NCBI RefSeq assembly: GCF_009674495.1
Contig: NZ_WKJN01000027.1
Coordinates: 19,010-83,009, forward strand
Length of the DNA stretch: 64,000 nucleotides
Reading direction: 5' to 3'
Origin: Duganella alba
Lineage (GTDB): Bacteria; Pseudomonadota; Gammaproteobacteria; Burkholderiales; Burkholderiaceae_D
Shown: positions 8,957-16,849 of the stretch, one piece after another
Layout: each line of letters opens with the position of its first letter
How positions within the stretch are numbered: the stretch's first letter is position 1
Notes under the pieces: generated by a model
What the model was told of the DNA's origin: nothing
Databases searched by the model: none
What the model saw: the letters and a program-made list of their open reading frames with translations, nothing else
Translations under genes and position numbers: made by a program

Positions 8957-11029
8957 TCAGGTCAGGAAGCCGATCGCCGCCGCCGTCTTTTCCTTGAGCT
9001 TGCATTCCTGCGCCAGCGCCTGCACAAACGCCGTTGCACCGGCGAGGGGGCGGAAGCGGTGTTGCCGCGCCACCGCGCTGAAGTCGCCCGGTGTGACCGC
9101 ATGCAGGCGGCGCAGCAGGGCGACGGCGTCGGCCGCCGGGGCGGTCAGGAACAGGTTGGCGCAGTAGCGTTCCAGCAAGGCCTGCGCCTGCTCGGGCCGC
9201 AGATAGTGGAAGCAGATTTTCAGGTCGAAGCGGCGCAGCGCGGCCGGATCGAGGTGGTCCATCAGGTTGGTCGAGGCGATGAACAATCCGCTGTAGGCTT
9301 CCATGCGGGTCAGCATTTCGTTGACCAGCGTGATTTCCCACGACTGCCGGGCCCGGGCGCGGTCCTGCAGGAAGCTGTCGACTTCGTCGATCAGCAGCAC
9401 GGCGTTCTCGCGCTCGGCATCGCGGAACGCGGCGGCGATTTTCTTTTCGCTGTCGCCGGCCCACTTCGACATCAGGTCCGAGGCGCTGTAAAGCATCAGC
9501 GGCTGGTCCAGGTGCTGGGCCAGCCAGCGCGCGTAGGCGGTCTTGCCGGTGCCGGGCGGGCCATACAGGCACAGCCGGGCGGAGCGGCTGTGCAGCAGGC
9601 CGTCGGCCAGTTGCGGCAGGTCGGTGTCGGCGTTGAGCAGCGCGGCGTCGTATTCGGCCGGCAGGCGGCTGGCGTCGCCAAGGCGCAGTGGCGCCTGGCC
9701 CTGCGCCTGCAGCGATTGATCGATCAGCCATTGCACCGCGCGGCTGGCGCCCGGCTGGTCGAGCTTGTCGCCGAGGCTGCGCACCACTTCGGCGGCCCGG
9801 CTCACCACGGCCGGCGCCAGCGTCGTGGCGGCCGCGACGTGGGCGATGGCGCGCTCGTCGAGCAGGTCGGCGCACACGGCGCGCACGATGCGCTCGCGCT
9901 GGGCGCGCGGCGCGATCGGCATTTCGATCACCATGTCGAAGCGGCGCAGGAAGGCCGGGTCGACGCCGTCGATCGCGTTCGACAGCCACAGCGTCGGCAC
10001 CTTGTTGTGTTCCAGCGTGCGGTTCAGCCATGCCTTGCGGCGCTGGGCGATGCTTTTGCGGCCGCCCATGCCGTCGCCGTTGTTGAACACGTCTTCCGCT
10101 TCGTCGAACAGGATCAGGGCGTTGCGCCGGCCAAAGAAATGCTGTGCGGCGCGGTGGGCGCGCAGGCGCCGTTCGCCGTTGACGGGATCGCCTTCGGCGT
10201 CGGCGCTGGCCACTTCGAACAGCTCGCAGCCGATGTCGGCGGCGAGGGCGCGCGCCAGTTCGGTCTTGCCGGTGCCCGGCGCGCCGTGGATGAACACGTT
10301 GACGCCGGCGCGCGCGGCCGCCAGCGCCTGCGCAAGATAGGGCCGCAAAATGGCCAGCGCCTGCTGGAGGTGGCCAAAGTCGGCCAGCGTCAGCCGTGGC
10401 GGATCGCTGAGGCCGATGGTGTCGCGCAGCAGCGTCAGCGGATGGGCGTCGTAGGCCACGATATGGTTGGCGAAATGGCTGGTCGGCAGGTCGAGCCGCT
10501 GGCCCAGGTGAAAGCCGGCGTTGGCGTCGAGCGCCAGCAGGCCGGACTTGGCCAGCACGCCCTGTGGGCTGAGCGAGGCGTGCACGTCGTCCGCTTCCAG
10601 CGCCAGCAGGTGGGCCAGCGTGTCGGCCACCCGCAGCGGATCGACCGCGCCAAGCGTGTCGGCGCAGTCGTCGAGAATGCGGTCGCTGTGCAGCAGGATG
10701 GCGAATTCAAGGATGCGGCAGTCGCTGGGCGACAGGTCGACCAGGGCCGCCAGCCGCGTCATGTTGGCCGTCAGGACCGCCGGCGTGGTCGCGCCGTCGC
10801 GCCGCGCTTCGGCCGCGCGATGCGCCTGCCGCAATTGGTCGCGGATGGCGGCGGCATCGAAATCGCATTCGTCGTCATCGAGCCACCGGCCCAGGCCGGC
10901 CGCGCGCGCCACGGCCTCGTTGGAAAAAGCGTTACGGGCAAGCAGCGCCTTATGACCGCCCAGCGGTACAAGGATGCGCAGCAGCCACAGATCGGTCAGG
11001 GAAGGCGATTCGGTAAGACATTGCGTCAT
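8957..11029 (-). CDS. Double-AAA+ ATPase (COG0464-like)
   Basis: 690 residues with two AAA modules after an all-helical N-terminal region of about 240 residues. Module 1 has Walker A HGAPGTGKTELAR and Walker B LILFDEAEDVF, then RRFDMVIEM. Module 2 has YGPPGTGKTAYAR, VLLIDEVDSF and RRFDLKICF. Such proteins are hexameric remodelling machines; the substrate is unknown, and no protease or transmembrane domain is attached. AAGGAG is perfectly placed before ATG 11029, which rejects a much longer open frame extending upstream. It follows the nuclease-helicase promoter region in the divergent intergenic layout, and a GCGACA-type dyad lies 38 bp upstream of its start. Confidence 0.85.
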   Translation of the reverse strand: MTQCLTESPSLTDLWLLRILVPLGGHKALLARNAFSNEAVARAAGLGRWLDDDECDFDAAAIRDQLRQAHRAAEARRDGATTPAVLTANMTRLAALVDLSPSDCRILEFAILLHSDRILDDCADTLGAVDPLRVADTLAHLLALEADDVHASLSPQGVLAKSGLLALDANAGFHLGQRLDLPTSHFANHIVAYDAHPLTLLRDTIGLSDPPRLTLADFGHLQQALAILRPYLAQALAAARAGVNVFIHGAPGTGKTELARALAADIGCELFEVASADAEGDPVNGERRLRAHRAAQHFFGRRNALILFDEAEDVFNNGDGMGGRKSIAQRRKAWLNRTLEHNKVPTLWLSNAIDGVDPAFLRRFDMVIEMPIAPRAQRERIVRAVCADLLDERAIAHVAAATTLAPAVVSRAAEVVRSLGDKLDQPGASRAVQWLIDQSLQAQGQAPLRLGDASRLPAEYDAALLNADTDLPQLADGLLHSRSARLCLYGPPGTGKTAYARWLAQHLDQPLMLYSASDLMSKWAGDSEKKIAAAFRDAERENAVLLIDEVDSFLQDRARARQSWEITLVNEMLTRMEAYSGLFIASTNLMDHLDPAALRRFDLKICFHYLRPEQAQALLERYCANLFLTAPAADAVALLRRLHAVTPGDFSAVARQHRFRPLAGATAFVQALAQECKLKEKTAAAIGFLT

Positions 11030-11066
11030 CTGTTCTCCTTGGTGAGGAGAGCATTGTCCAAGGCGT

Positions 11067-11085
11067 TGCGACAGAACATGTCGCA
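11067..11085. promoter_or_regulatory. Putative operator: TGCGACA-N5-TGTCGCA
   Basis: TGCGACA (11067-11073) and TGTCGCA (11079-11085) form a perfect 7-bp dyad with a 5-nt spacer. It lies in the 117-bp divergent region between the AAA ATPase (start 11029) and the hybrid kinase (start 11147). A possible -10 box, CATAAT (11100-11105), places the dyad over the -35 region of the kinase promoter. This is the third copy of the motif in the first 11 kb. Confidence 0.55.
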
Positions 11086-11146
11086 GCAAATGCATGATGC
11101 ATAATAGGGCTTGAGAACCGTACAACGAATCGCAATACTGAAGAAT

Positions 11147-12991
11147 ATGGACGCCCAACATACCGGAAACCAGGATCGCCCTGACTCTGCGCTGCAACAG
11201 CGCGTCGATGAACGTACCGCTGAACTGAGCCAGGCGCTGGCCGTGGTGGAGGCGCAGAAGCGCGAGCTGGAACACGCCTTGCGCATGCGCGACGAGATCC
11301 AGCTGCAACTGGAAGCCGAGCTGGAAGACGCGCGCCTGCTGCACGGCATCAGCGCCATGCTGGTGGACGAGCACAATGTCGGCGAGCTGTTCCAGAAACT
11401 GGTGGATGCCGCCACGCTGATCATGCGTTCCGATTTCGGCAGCATCCAGCGCTACGACGAAGCGCGCGGCGAGCTGCAACTGATCGCCACGCGCGGCCTG
11501 AACGATGAAGCGGTCAGCTATTGGCAATGGGTGCATCCCGGCCGCGCCACCACCTGCGGCCACGCGCTGCTGAAGTCGCAGCGGGTGGTGGTGCCGGATT
11601 TCGAGTCCTGGGGCGACATCTCCGGCAGCGACGATCTGATCGCCTTCCGCGCCGCCGGCGTGCGCGCGGCGCAGTCGACGCCGTTGCTGACGCGCAGCGG
11701 CCGCCTGGTCGGCATGATCACCACGCACTGGACGCGCAGCCATGAGCCGCAGGAGCGCGACCTGCGCCTGATCGATATCGTGGCGCGCCAGGCGGCCGAC
11801 CTGATCGAGCGCAATTCCGCCGCCGAAGCCTTGCAGCACCACGCGCGCAAGCTGGTGGAGGCGGACCGCTACAAGGATGAATTCCTGGCCACGCTGGCGC
11901 ACGAGTTGCGCAATCCGCTGGCGCCGATCCGCAACGGCCTGGCGGTGCTGAAGATCGGCAAGCCCGAGCAGGCGCAGCGCGTGTTGCCGATGATGGAGCG
12001 CCAGCTGCATCACATGGTGCACCTGATCGACGACCTGCTTGACGTATCCCGCATTTCGCGCGGCATGGTGAACTTGAAGCGTGCGCGGGTGCAGCTGAGC
12101 GCGGTGATCGACAGCGCGGTGGAAACCAGCCGGCCGCTGATCAGCGCGGCCAATCACCGTTTCACCATCACGCTGCCCGGCACGGCGGTCTGGCTGAATG
12201 CCGACATGACCCGCGTGGCGCAGATCATCAGCAACCTGCTCAACAACGCGGCCAAGTACACGCCGCCGGGCGGCGATATCGAACTGGTCGCGGAGGTGAT
12301 TGGCGATGAGGTGGTGGTGCGCGTGATCGATAGCGGCATCGGCATTCCGGCGGCCATGCTGCCGCGCATCTTCGAATTGTTCACGCAGGTGGATGGCTCG
12401 GCCGAACGCTCCAAGGGCGGCCTTGGCGTCGGCCTGGCGCTGGCGAAACGGCTGGCGGAGATGCACGACGGCAGCGTCGAGGTCGAAAGTGCCGGCGGCA
12501 AGCCGGGCGCCGTGTTCACGCTGCGGCTGCCGATCATGGCGTCCACGACGAACGTGGCGGAGGACGACGGTAGCGATGGCGCGCCGGCGAAAGCGCGCGC
12601 GCTGCGCATCCTGATTGTCGATGATAACGAGGATGCCGCCGAAACGCTGTCGCTGCTGTTGCAGGAGCTGGGCCACGTGACCAGCGTGGTGACCGAGGCG
12701 CCGAAGGCGATGGCGGCGGCGCTTGCGTTCCTGCCCGAGATCGCGGTGCTGGACCTGGGCATGCCGCATCTCAACGGCTTCGATCTTGCGCGTTTGTTAC
12801 GGGCCGAGCCGGCGCTACGCGATACCTATCTCATCGCCTTAAGCGGCTGGGGCATGGAGGAGGACCGTGCGCGCAGCCGCGACGCCGGCATGGACCATCA
12901 CCTGACCAAGCCGGTCACGCTGCGCGACGTGGAAGACGCGCTGCTGAAGTCGATCGTGGCGATGGGCGGCGGCATCAGCAAGCGTTCCTGA
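11147..12991 (+). CDS. GAF-domain hybrid histidine kinase with C-terminal receiver
   Basis: 614 residues, with no membrane segment, so a cytosolic sensor. Order: a coiled coil (about 15-60), a GAF domain (about 65-215), HisKA with H-box LAHELRNPLAP (His near 252), HATPase with N-box LLNNAAKY, G1 DSGIGIP and G2 GGLGVGLAL, and a receiver ending the protein (phospho-acceptor Asp near 536 in VLDLGMP, Lys in LTKPV). It has no DNA-binding output, so phosphate is expected to pass to another protein or to modulate the kinase. The ATG at 11147 is preferred to a TTG 36 bp upstream. Its 3' end overlaps the convergent SGNH hydrolase by 17 bp. Confidence 0.88.
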   Translation: MDAQHTGNQDRPDSALQQRVDERTAELSQALAVVEAQKRELEHALRMRDEIQLQLEAELEDARLLHGISAMLVDEHNVGELFQKLVDAATLIMRSDFGSIQRYDEARGELQLIATRGLNDEAVSYWQWVHPGRATTCGHALLKSQRVVVPDFESWGDISGSDDLIAFRAAGVRAAQSTPLLTRSGRLVGMITTHWTRSHEPQERDLRLIDIVARQAADLIERNSAAEALQHHARKLVEADRYKDEFLATLAHELRNPLAPIRNGLAVLKIGKPEQAQRVLPMMERQLHHMVHLIDDLLDVSRISRGMVNLKRARVQLSAVIDSAVETSRPLISAANHRFTITLPGTAVWLNADMTRVAQIISNLLNNAAKYTPPGGDIELVAEVIGDEVVVRVIDSGIGIPAAMLPRIFELFTQVDGSAERSKGGLGVGLALAKRLAEMHDGSVEVESAGGKPGAVFTLRLPIMASTTNVAEDDGSDGAPAKARALRILIVDDNEDAAETLSLLLQELGHVTSVVTEAPKAMAAALAFLPEIAVLDLGMPHLNGFDLARLLRAEPALRDTYLIALSGWGMEEDRARSRDAGMDHHLTKPVTLRDVEDALLKSIVAMGGGISKRS

Positions 12992-14123
12992 CAAATGCAC
13001 CGGATGCGAAGGCCAGCTGGTTGAAGCGCTCGCCGATGAGCTGATGCGTGGCCGCGTCCGGATGCAGTTCGTCCGGCAGCGGCAGGCGGGCGTTGTCGGC
13101 CGCGCCGTAGAGTTCAGTGCCGTCCAGGTAGTGCAGCTTGGGATCGTTCGCCTGTCGCTGCTTGACGATGGCTTGCAGTTGCTCGCGGATGATGCGCAAC
13201 GTCAGCTTGCCCTGGCGGATGTCGCTGCGGCTGCCGGCGGCGCGGAACAGCAGGCGGCCTTCGCTCAACGCCGGCAGGTCGAACAGGCAGGGGCCGGGCG
13301 TGTCTTCGTGGATCGGGCAATACACCGGCGAGATCAGCAGCAGCGGTGTGGTCGGATGGCCGTCGCGGATGGTGTCCAGGAAGCCGTGCACCGCAGGAAC
13401 GAAGGCGCGCAGGCGCAGCAGGTCCGTGTTGACCAGATTGATCCCCATTTTTACGCTGATGAGGTCGGCCGGCAGGTCGCGCATGGTGCGCGCGGTGAAC
13501 GGATCGAGCAGGGCGTTGCCGCCGAAACCGAGATTCATCAGGTCGATGCCGGCCTGGCGCGCCGCGACGGCTGGCCAGATGCCGGAAGGGCTGGCCGCAT
13601 TCGAGCCTTGGCTGATCGAACTGCCGTGATGCAGCCAGCGGCGCTTGCCGGAGGTGGTTGGCGTGATGGCGGCGTTGGCGCGCAGGTCCACCAGTTCGGT
13701 GGTTTCGTCGTGCGGCAGCCAGATCTCGATGGTTTTGTCGCCGGTGGGCAGATCGCTGAAGTGCAGTGTCTGCGGCGTGCCCGGCGTGATAGTGGAGGCG
13801 CCGGTGGCCATGTTGATGTGCATGGTCTTGCCGGTGGCTGCGCTGACCTGGCGGAACAGTTTGCCGTCGATGTACAGGTCGTACACGCCGTCCGGCCGTG
13901 CCGCCATGCCGGCGTAGGCGCGCTTGGTGGGCAGCGTGTCGAGTTCGATGCTTGTCGCTGTCGTTTGAAACACCAGGCGCACGCCGGATGGCTGGGCGGC
14001 GGCCATCGCCAGTTGCGGGTCCGGGCATTGCGCGCGAGCCCATGCGGGCAGGCGGTAGGGCAGCAGGCCGTCTGCGGTTTGTTCGATGTCGACTGCGCCG
14101 TGGATGAGGTTGTGGTGGATCAT
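12975..14123 (-). CDS. SGNH/GDSL-family esterase or acyl hydrolase
   Basis: 382 residues. An N-terminal beta-sandwich-like region (about 1-165) precedes an SGNH hydrolase domain. The four blocks are visible: Ser in HHGSSISQGSN near 170, Gly in NLGFGGNAL near 205, a degenerate Asn block in KMGINLVN near 235, and Asp/His in DELHPDAATH near 355. There is no signal peptide. Such enzymes remove acyl groups from sugars, lipids or peptidoglycan; the two-domain layout is like carbohydrate esterases. It overlaps the TetR regulator start by 4 bp (ATGA), so regulator and enzyme form one operon and the regulator probably controls the esterase. Confidence 0.82.
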   Translation of the reverse strand: MIHHNLIHGAVDIEQTADGLLPYRLPAWARAQCPDPQLAMAAAQPSGVRLVFQTTATSIELDTLPTKRAYAGMAARPDGVYDLYIDGKLFRQVSAATGKTMHINMATGASTITPGTPQTLHFSDLPTGDKTIEIWLPHDETTELVDLRANAAITPTTSGKRRWLHHGSSISQGSNAASPSGIWPAVAARQAGIDLMNLGFGGNALLDPFTARTMRDLPADLISVKMGINLVNTDLLRLRAFVPAVHGFLDTIRDGHPTTPLLLISPVYCPIHEDTPGPCLFDLPALSEGRLLFRAAGSRSDIRQGKLTLRIIREQLQAIVKQRQANDPKLHYLDGTELYGAADNARLPLPDELHPDAATHQLIGERFNQLAFASGAFVRNAC

Positions 14124-14695
14124 TGGGTGTCCTTGGGCCAGTTCTTGAGGATGGCGTCGAGCGCGTCGAGGCTGCGCAGCCAGGAGTGTTGGGCATCGGG
14201 CTGGCTGTGGCTGAAGCTGCCGGCCAGTTCCAGCATCGGGTAGCCGAGGAAGACGCTGCCGAGCAGGCGCATGGCATCGGTGGCTTCGGTGTCGTTGAGG
14301 GCGTAGCCGCGCAGGATGGCGCGGGTGACGCGGGAGATGCGGATGCCGCCGTTGTTCTCCGGCAGCGGCGCTTGCAGGCGGTAGCGGGCGGCTTCGAACA
14401 GGCCGGGATGGGCGCGGGCGAAGTCGCGGTGGACGTTGGCGACGGCGACCAGCGCGTCCTTGCCGGCGCGGCCGGCGGCGGCTTCGTCGGCGCGGTCGGC
14501 CAGTTTGTTCAGGGCCAGCAGGGCGACGCGCGTGTTGAGGTCGTCGGCGTTCTTGATGTGCGCATACAGGCTGGCGACCTTGACGTCGAAGCGTCGCGCC
14601 AGTTCCGTGAGCGTCAGCGCGCTAAAGCCGATCTCATCGGCCAGCGCGGCTGCCGCATCGACCAGCTGGTCGGGCGTTAATCCAATTCGGGGCAT
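14120..14695 (-). CDS. TetR/AcrR-family repressor
   Basis: 191 residues. The N-terminal helix-turn-helix reads FSALTLTELARRFDVKVASLYAHIKNADDL (given here in part: TLTELARRFDVKVASLYAHI, residues 27-46). The C-terminal ligand domain resembles the TetR_C_33/WHG type. It is first in an operon with the SGNH hydrolase (4-bp overlap). Its start codon lies inside a nested symmetrical operator-like sequence at 14694-14727, which suggests autorepression. The likely inducer is a substrate or product of the esterase, an inference from context only. Confidence 0.88.
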   Translation of the reverse strand: MPRIGLTPDQLVDAAAALADEIGFSALTLTELARRFDVKVASLYAHIKNADDLNTRVALLALNKLADRADEAAAGRAGKDALVAVANVHRDFARAHPGLFEAARYRLQAPLPENNGGIRISRVTRAILRGYALNDTEATDAMRLLGSVFLGYPMLELAGSFSHSQPDAQHSWLRSLDALDAILKNWPKDTQ

Positions 14696-14727
14696 AATCT
14701 AACCATAAACTAATATGGCATGATTAT
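14694..14727. promoter_or_regulatory. Nested dyad, likely TetR operator
   Basis: The two half-sites are mirror images over 34 bp: ATAATC (14694-14699), N3, CCATA (14703-14707), N6, TATGG (14714-14718), N3, GATTAT (14722-14727). The centre is at 14710/14711. It overlaps the first codon of the TetR gene and the stop codon of the upstream same-strand gene. The double symmetry suits a TetR dimer pair. Confidence 0.6.
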
Positions 14728-15137
14728 TTCCTAATGTGATTAGGTTTGTCAATTTTTGCGACAAATTGTGCGGTTGGGCGCGCAGTAACATCGTCTTTCG
14801 GTGCGAGGCGAAGAAATAGGACTGACGTGACGGTGACCGAGATTGCCGTCAAGCCAACCATTGTGCCGATCATCCATTTAATGGCGTCGTTCAGGCTGCG
14901 GTGGAAGTTGGTTTCCATTTGCGCGAGCTTGGTGTTGACTTCTTCCCGAACGGACTGCAAACCATGCTGGAAATTATTTTCCGCTTGGGTGATTCGGGTA
15001 TTCATTGACGACAGGCCGTGCTCGATTGTTTGGTTGAGTTCCTTCAAGCGGGCGTCCGTTGCGATTTGGTGCGCGCGGGCTTCGCCGTTCATTCTCTCGA
15101 TCGCCGCTTCCAGCCTGGCGTTGATGTAGGTTCCCAT
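14724..15137 (-). CDS. Coiled-coil protein with one C-terminal membrane segment
   Basis: 137 residues. Residues about 5-85 are charged and heptad-like, giving a long coiled coil (repeats of the kind RLKELNQTIEHGL). One membrane segment follows (about 87-110, WMIGTMVGLTAISVTVTSVL), then a short polar tail. The layout and the I/LKWM/V-x-G membrane entry are shared with the 94-residue protein at 25978, suggesting paralogues. I do not recognise a function; DUF1640/CCDC90-like and phage-derived small proteins look similar. Its stop lies 29 bp upstream of the TetR start. No good Shine-Dalgarno is seen. Confidence 0.65.
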   Translation of the reverse strand: MGTYINARLEAAIERMNGEARAHQIATDARLKELNQTIEHGLSSMNTRITQAENNFQHGLQSVREEVNTKLAQMETNFHRSLNDAIKWMIGTMVGLTAISVTVTSVLFLRLAPKDDVTARPTAQFVAKIDKPNHIRK

Positions 15138-15241
15138 TTAGTCATTTTGCGCTCCGCGCCGAGCGTGTCAATCGTGTTTAACCTGAAGTCGTAACGCCTT
15201 TACTATAAGGTCTACCCCTACAGGCAAGAGGATGCGACGAC

Positions 15242-15895
15242 ATGAACGATCTTAGCGATATCAGTGTTTCTCGGCGTAATTTATTGATTGCAGGTGCGCT
15301 ATCCGCAACGACAACAGCGATGCCGCTGCGAGCGGCGGAAGCCCAGTCCGCAACAGCCCCACCTGCAACCACGCCACCACCTTCCATCACCAAATTCACT
15401 TTCCAGGTCAACGGCAAACAGCAGACACTGGAAGTCGACACGCGCACCACGCTGCTCGATGCCTTGCGTGAACATCTGCATCTCACCGGCACCAAAAAAG
15501 GCTGCGACCACGGCCAGTGCGGCGCCTGCACGGTGATGGTCGATGGCCGTCGCATCAATTCGTGCCTGACGCTGGCCGTCATGCACGAAGGCGGCAAAGT
15601 CACCACCATCGAAGGCCTCGGCACGCCCGACAACCTGCACGCGATGCAGGCCGCCTTCGTCAAGCACGACGGCTACCAATGCGGCTACTGTACGCCGGGA
15701 CAGATCTGTTCCGCCGTCGCCGTGCTGGACGAAATCAAGCAAGGCATCCCGAGCCATGTCAGCGTCGACCTGAACGCCAAGCCGCTGCTGAACGAAGCCG
15801 AACTGCGCGAACGCATGAGCGGCAACATCTGCCGATGTGGCGCCTACTCCAACATCATCGATGCGATCACCGAGGTGGCGGGGAGAACGGCATGA
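15242..15895 (+). CDS. paoA: Aldehyde oxidoreductase [2Fe-2S] subunit PaoA
   Basis: 217 residues. The N-terminus carries a twin-arginine signal (SRRNLLIAG, residues 10-18, then a hydrophobic stretch and AEA near 31-34), so the complex is exported folded to the periplasm. Two [2Fe-2S] clusters are marked by Cys 88, 93, 96, 108 (CDHGQCGAC ... C) and Cys 147, 150, 197, 199 (CGYC ... CRC). PaoA passes electrons from the molybdenum subunit through FAD in the xanthine-oxidase family. The stop overlaps the paoB start by 4 bp (ATGA). The ATG at 15242 follows an AAGAGGA ribosome site. Confidence 0.93.
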   Translation: MNDLSDISVSRRNLLIAGALSATTTAMPLRAAEAQSATAPPATTPPPSITKFTFQVNGKQQTLEVDTRTTLLDALREHLHLTGTKKGCDHGQCGACTVMVDGRRINSCLTLAVMHEGGKVTTIEGLGTPDNLHAMQAAFVKHDGYQCGYCTPGQICSAVAVLDEIKQGIPSHVSVDLNAKPLLNEAELRERMSGNICRCGAYSNIIDAITEVAGRTA

Positions 15896-16845
15896 GAGCC
15901 TTTACCTATCAGCGCGCACAGTCGCCCGCCGAGGCCGCCGCAGCGGCACAGCGCACGCCCGGCGCCAAGTTCATCGCCGGCGGCACCAATCTGCTGGACC
16001 TGATGAAGCTGGAGATTGAAACTCCGCAACATCTGATTGACGTGAACGGCCTGGCGCTCGACAAGATCGAAGCCATTTCCGGCGGCGGCCTGCGCATCGG
16101 CGCGCTGGTGCGCAACACCGACCTGGCGGCCGACCAGCGCGTCCGCCGCGATTACGCCGTGCTGTCGCGCGCCTTGCTGGCCGGCGCCTCGGCCCAGCTG
16201 CGCAATAAGGCCACCACCGCCGGCAACCTGCTGCAACGCACGCGCTGCCCGTATTTCTACGACACCAACCAGCCGTGCAACAAGCGGCAGCCGGGCAGCG
16301 GCTGTTCTGCCATCGGCGGCTACAGCCGCAACCACGCCATCCTCGGCGCCAGCGACGCCTGCATCGCCACGCATCCGAGCGACATGGCGGTCGCCATGCA
16401 GCTGCTGGACGCCACCGTGGAGACCGTCAAGCCCGACGGCGCCACGCGCACCATTCCGATTGCCGACTTCCACCGGCTGCCAGGCAGCACGCCCAACGTG
16501 GAGAACGCCCTGATGCCGGGCGAGCTGATCACCGGCGTCGTCCTGCCCAAGCCGCTGGGCGGCGTGCACGTCTACCGCAAGGTGCGCGACCGTGCCTCGT
16601 ATGCCTTCGCGCTGATCTCGGTAGCCGCCGTGGTACTGCCGGACGGCAGCGGCCGCGTGGCCCTGGGCGGCGTCGCCCATAAGCCGTGGCGCGTGCCGGC
16701 CGCCGATGCCAGCATGCCGCAAGGCGCCAAGGCCGTTGCCGAACAATTGCTGGCCGGCGCCAAGCCGAGCGCCGAAAGCGCGTTCAAGGTGCCGCTGGTG
16801 CAGCGCACGCTGGCCTCGGTGCTGGCTGATGTGAAGAAAGGCTAA
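15892..16845 (+). CDS. paoB: Aldehyde oxidoreductase FAD subunit PaoB
   Basis: 317 residues with a CO-dehydrogenase-flavoprotein FAD domain (KFIAGGTNLLDLMK near 23-36; TTAGNLLQRTRCPYF near 105-120) and a C-terminal CO_deh_flav_C domain (YRKVRDRASYAFALISVA). Four cysteines in RTRCPYF ... QPCNKRQPGSGC ... DACIA fit the extra [4Fe-4S] cluster known in E. coli PaoB. There is no signal peptide; it is expected to be exported with PaoA. It overlaps paoA by 4 bp and is separated from paoC by 4 bp. Confidence 0.93.
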   Translation: MRAFTYQRAQSPAEAAAAAQRTPGAKFIAGGTNLLDLMKLEIETPQHLIDVNGLALDKIEAISGGGLRIGALVRNTDLAADQRVRRDYAVLSRALLAGASAQLRNKATTAGNLLQRTRCPYFYDTNQPCNKRQPGSGCSAIGGYSRNHAILGASDACIATHPSDMAVAMQLLDATVETVKPDGATRTIPIADFHRLPGSTPNVENALMPGELITGVVLPKPLGGVHVYRKVRDRASYAFALISVAAVVLPDGSGRVALGGVAHKPWRVPAADASMPQGAKAVAEQLLAGAKPSAESAFKVPLVQRTLASVLADVKKG

Positions 16846-16849
16846 CAAC

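Noticed and set aside
6556..11104. Two forward open frames of more than 700 codons antisense to the nuclease-helicase and AAA genes
   Set aside because: Low-complexity Arg/Gly/Gln translations typical of high-GC shadow frames; the opposite strand has clear catalytic motifs.
11030..12769. Long upstream extension of the AAA ATPase frame on the reverse strand (to 1270 codons)
   Set aside because: It is antisense to the hybrid kinase, is rich in Arg/Gln/His with no motifs, and a perfect AAGGAG-ATG lies at 11029.
14758..14776. TGCGACA-N5-TGCGGTT
   Set aside because: The second arm does not match and the site is inside a coding sequence.
15160..15241. MerR-type promoter before paoA
   Set aside because: TACTATAAG is a fair -10 region, but no convincing dyad or 19-bp-spaced -35 box could be shown.
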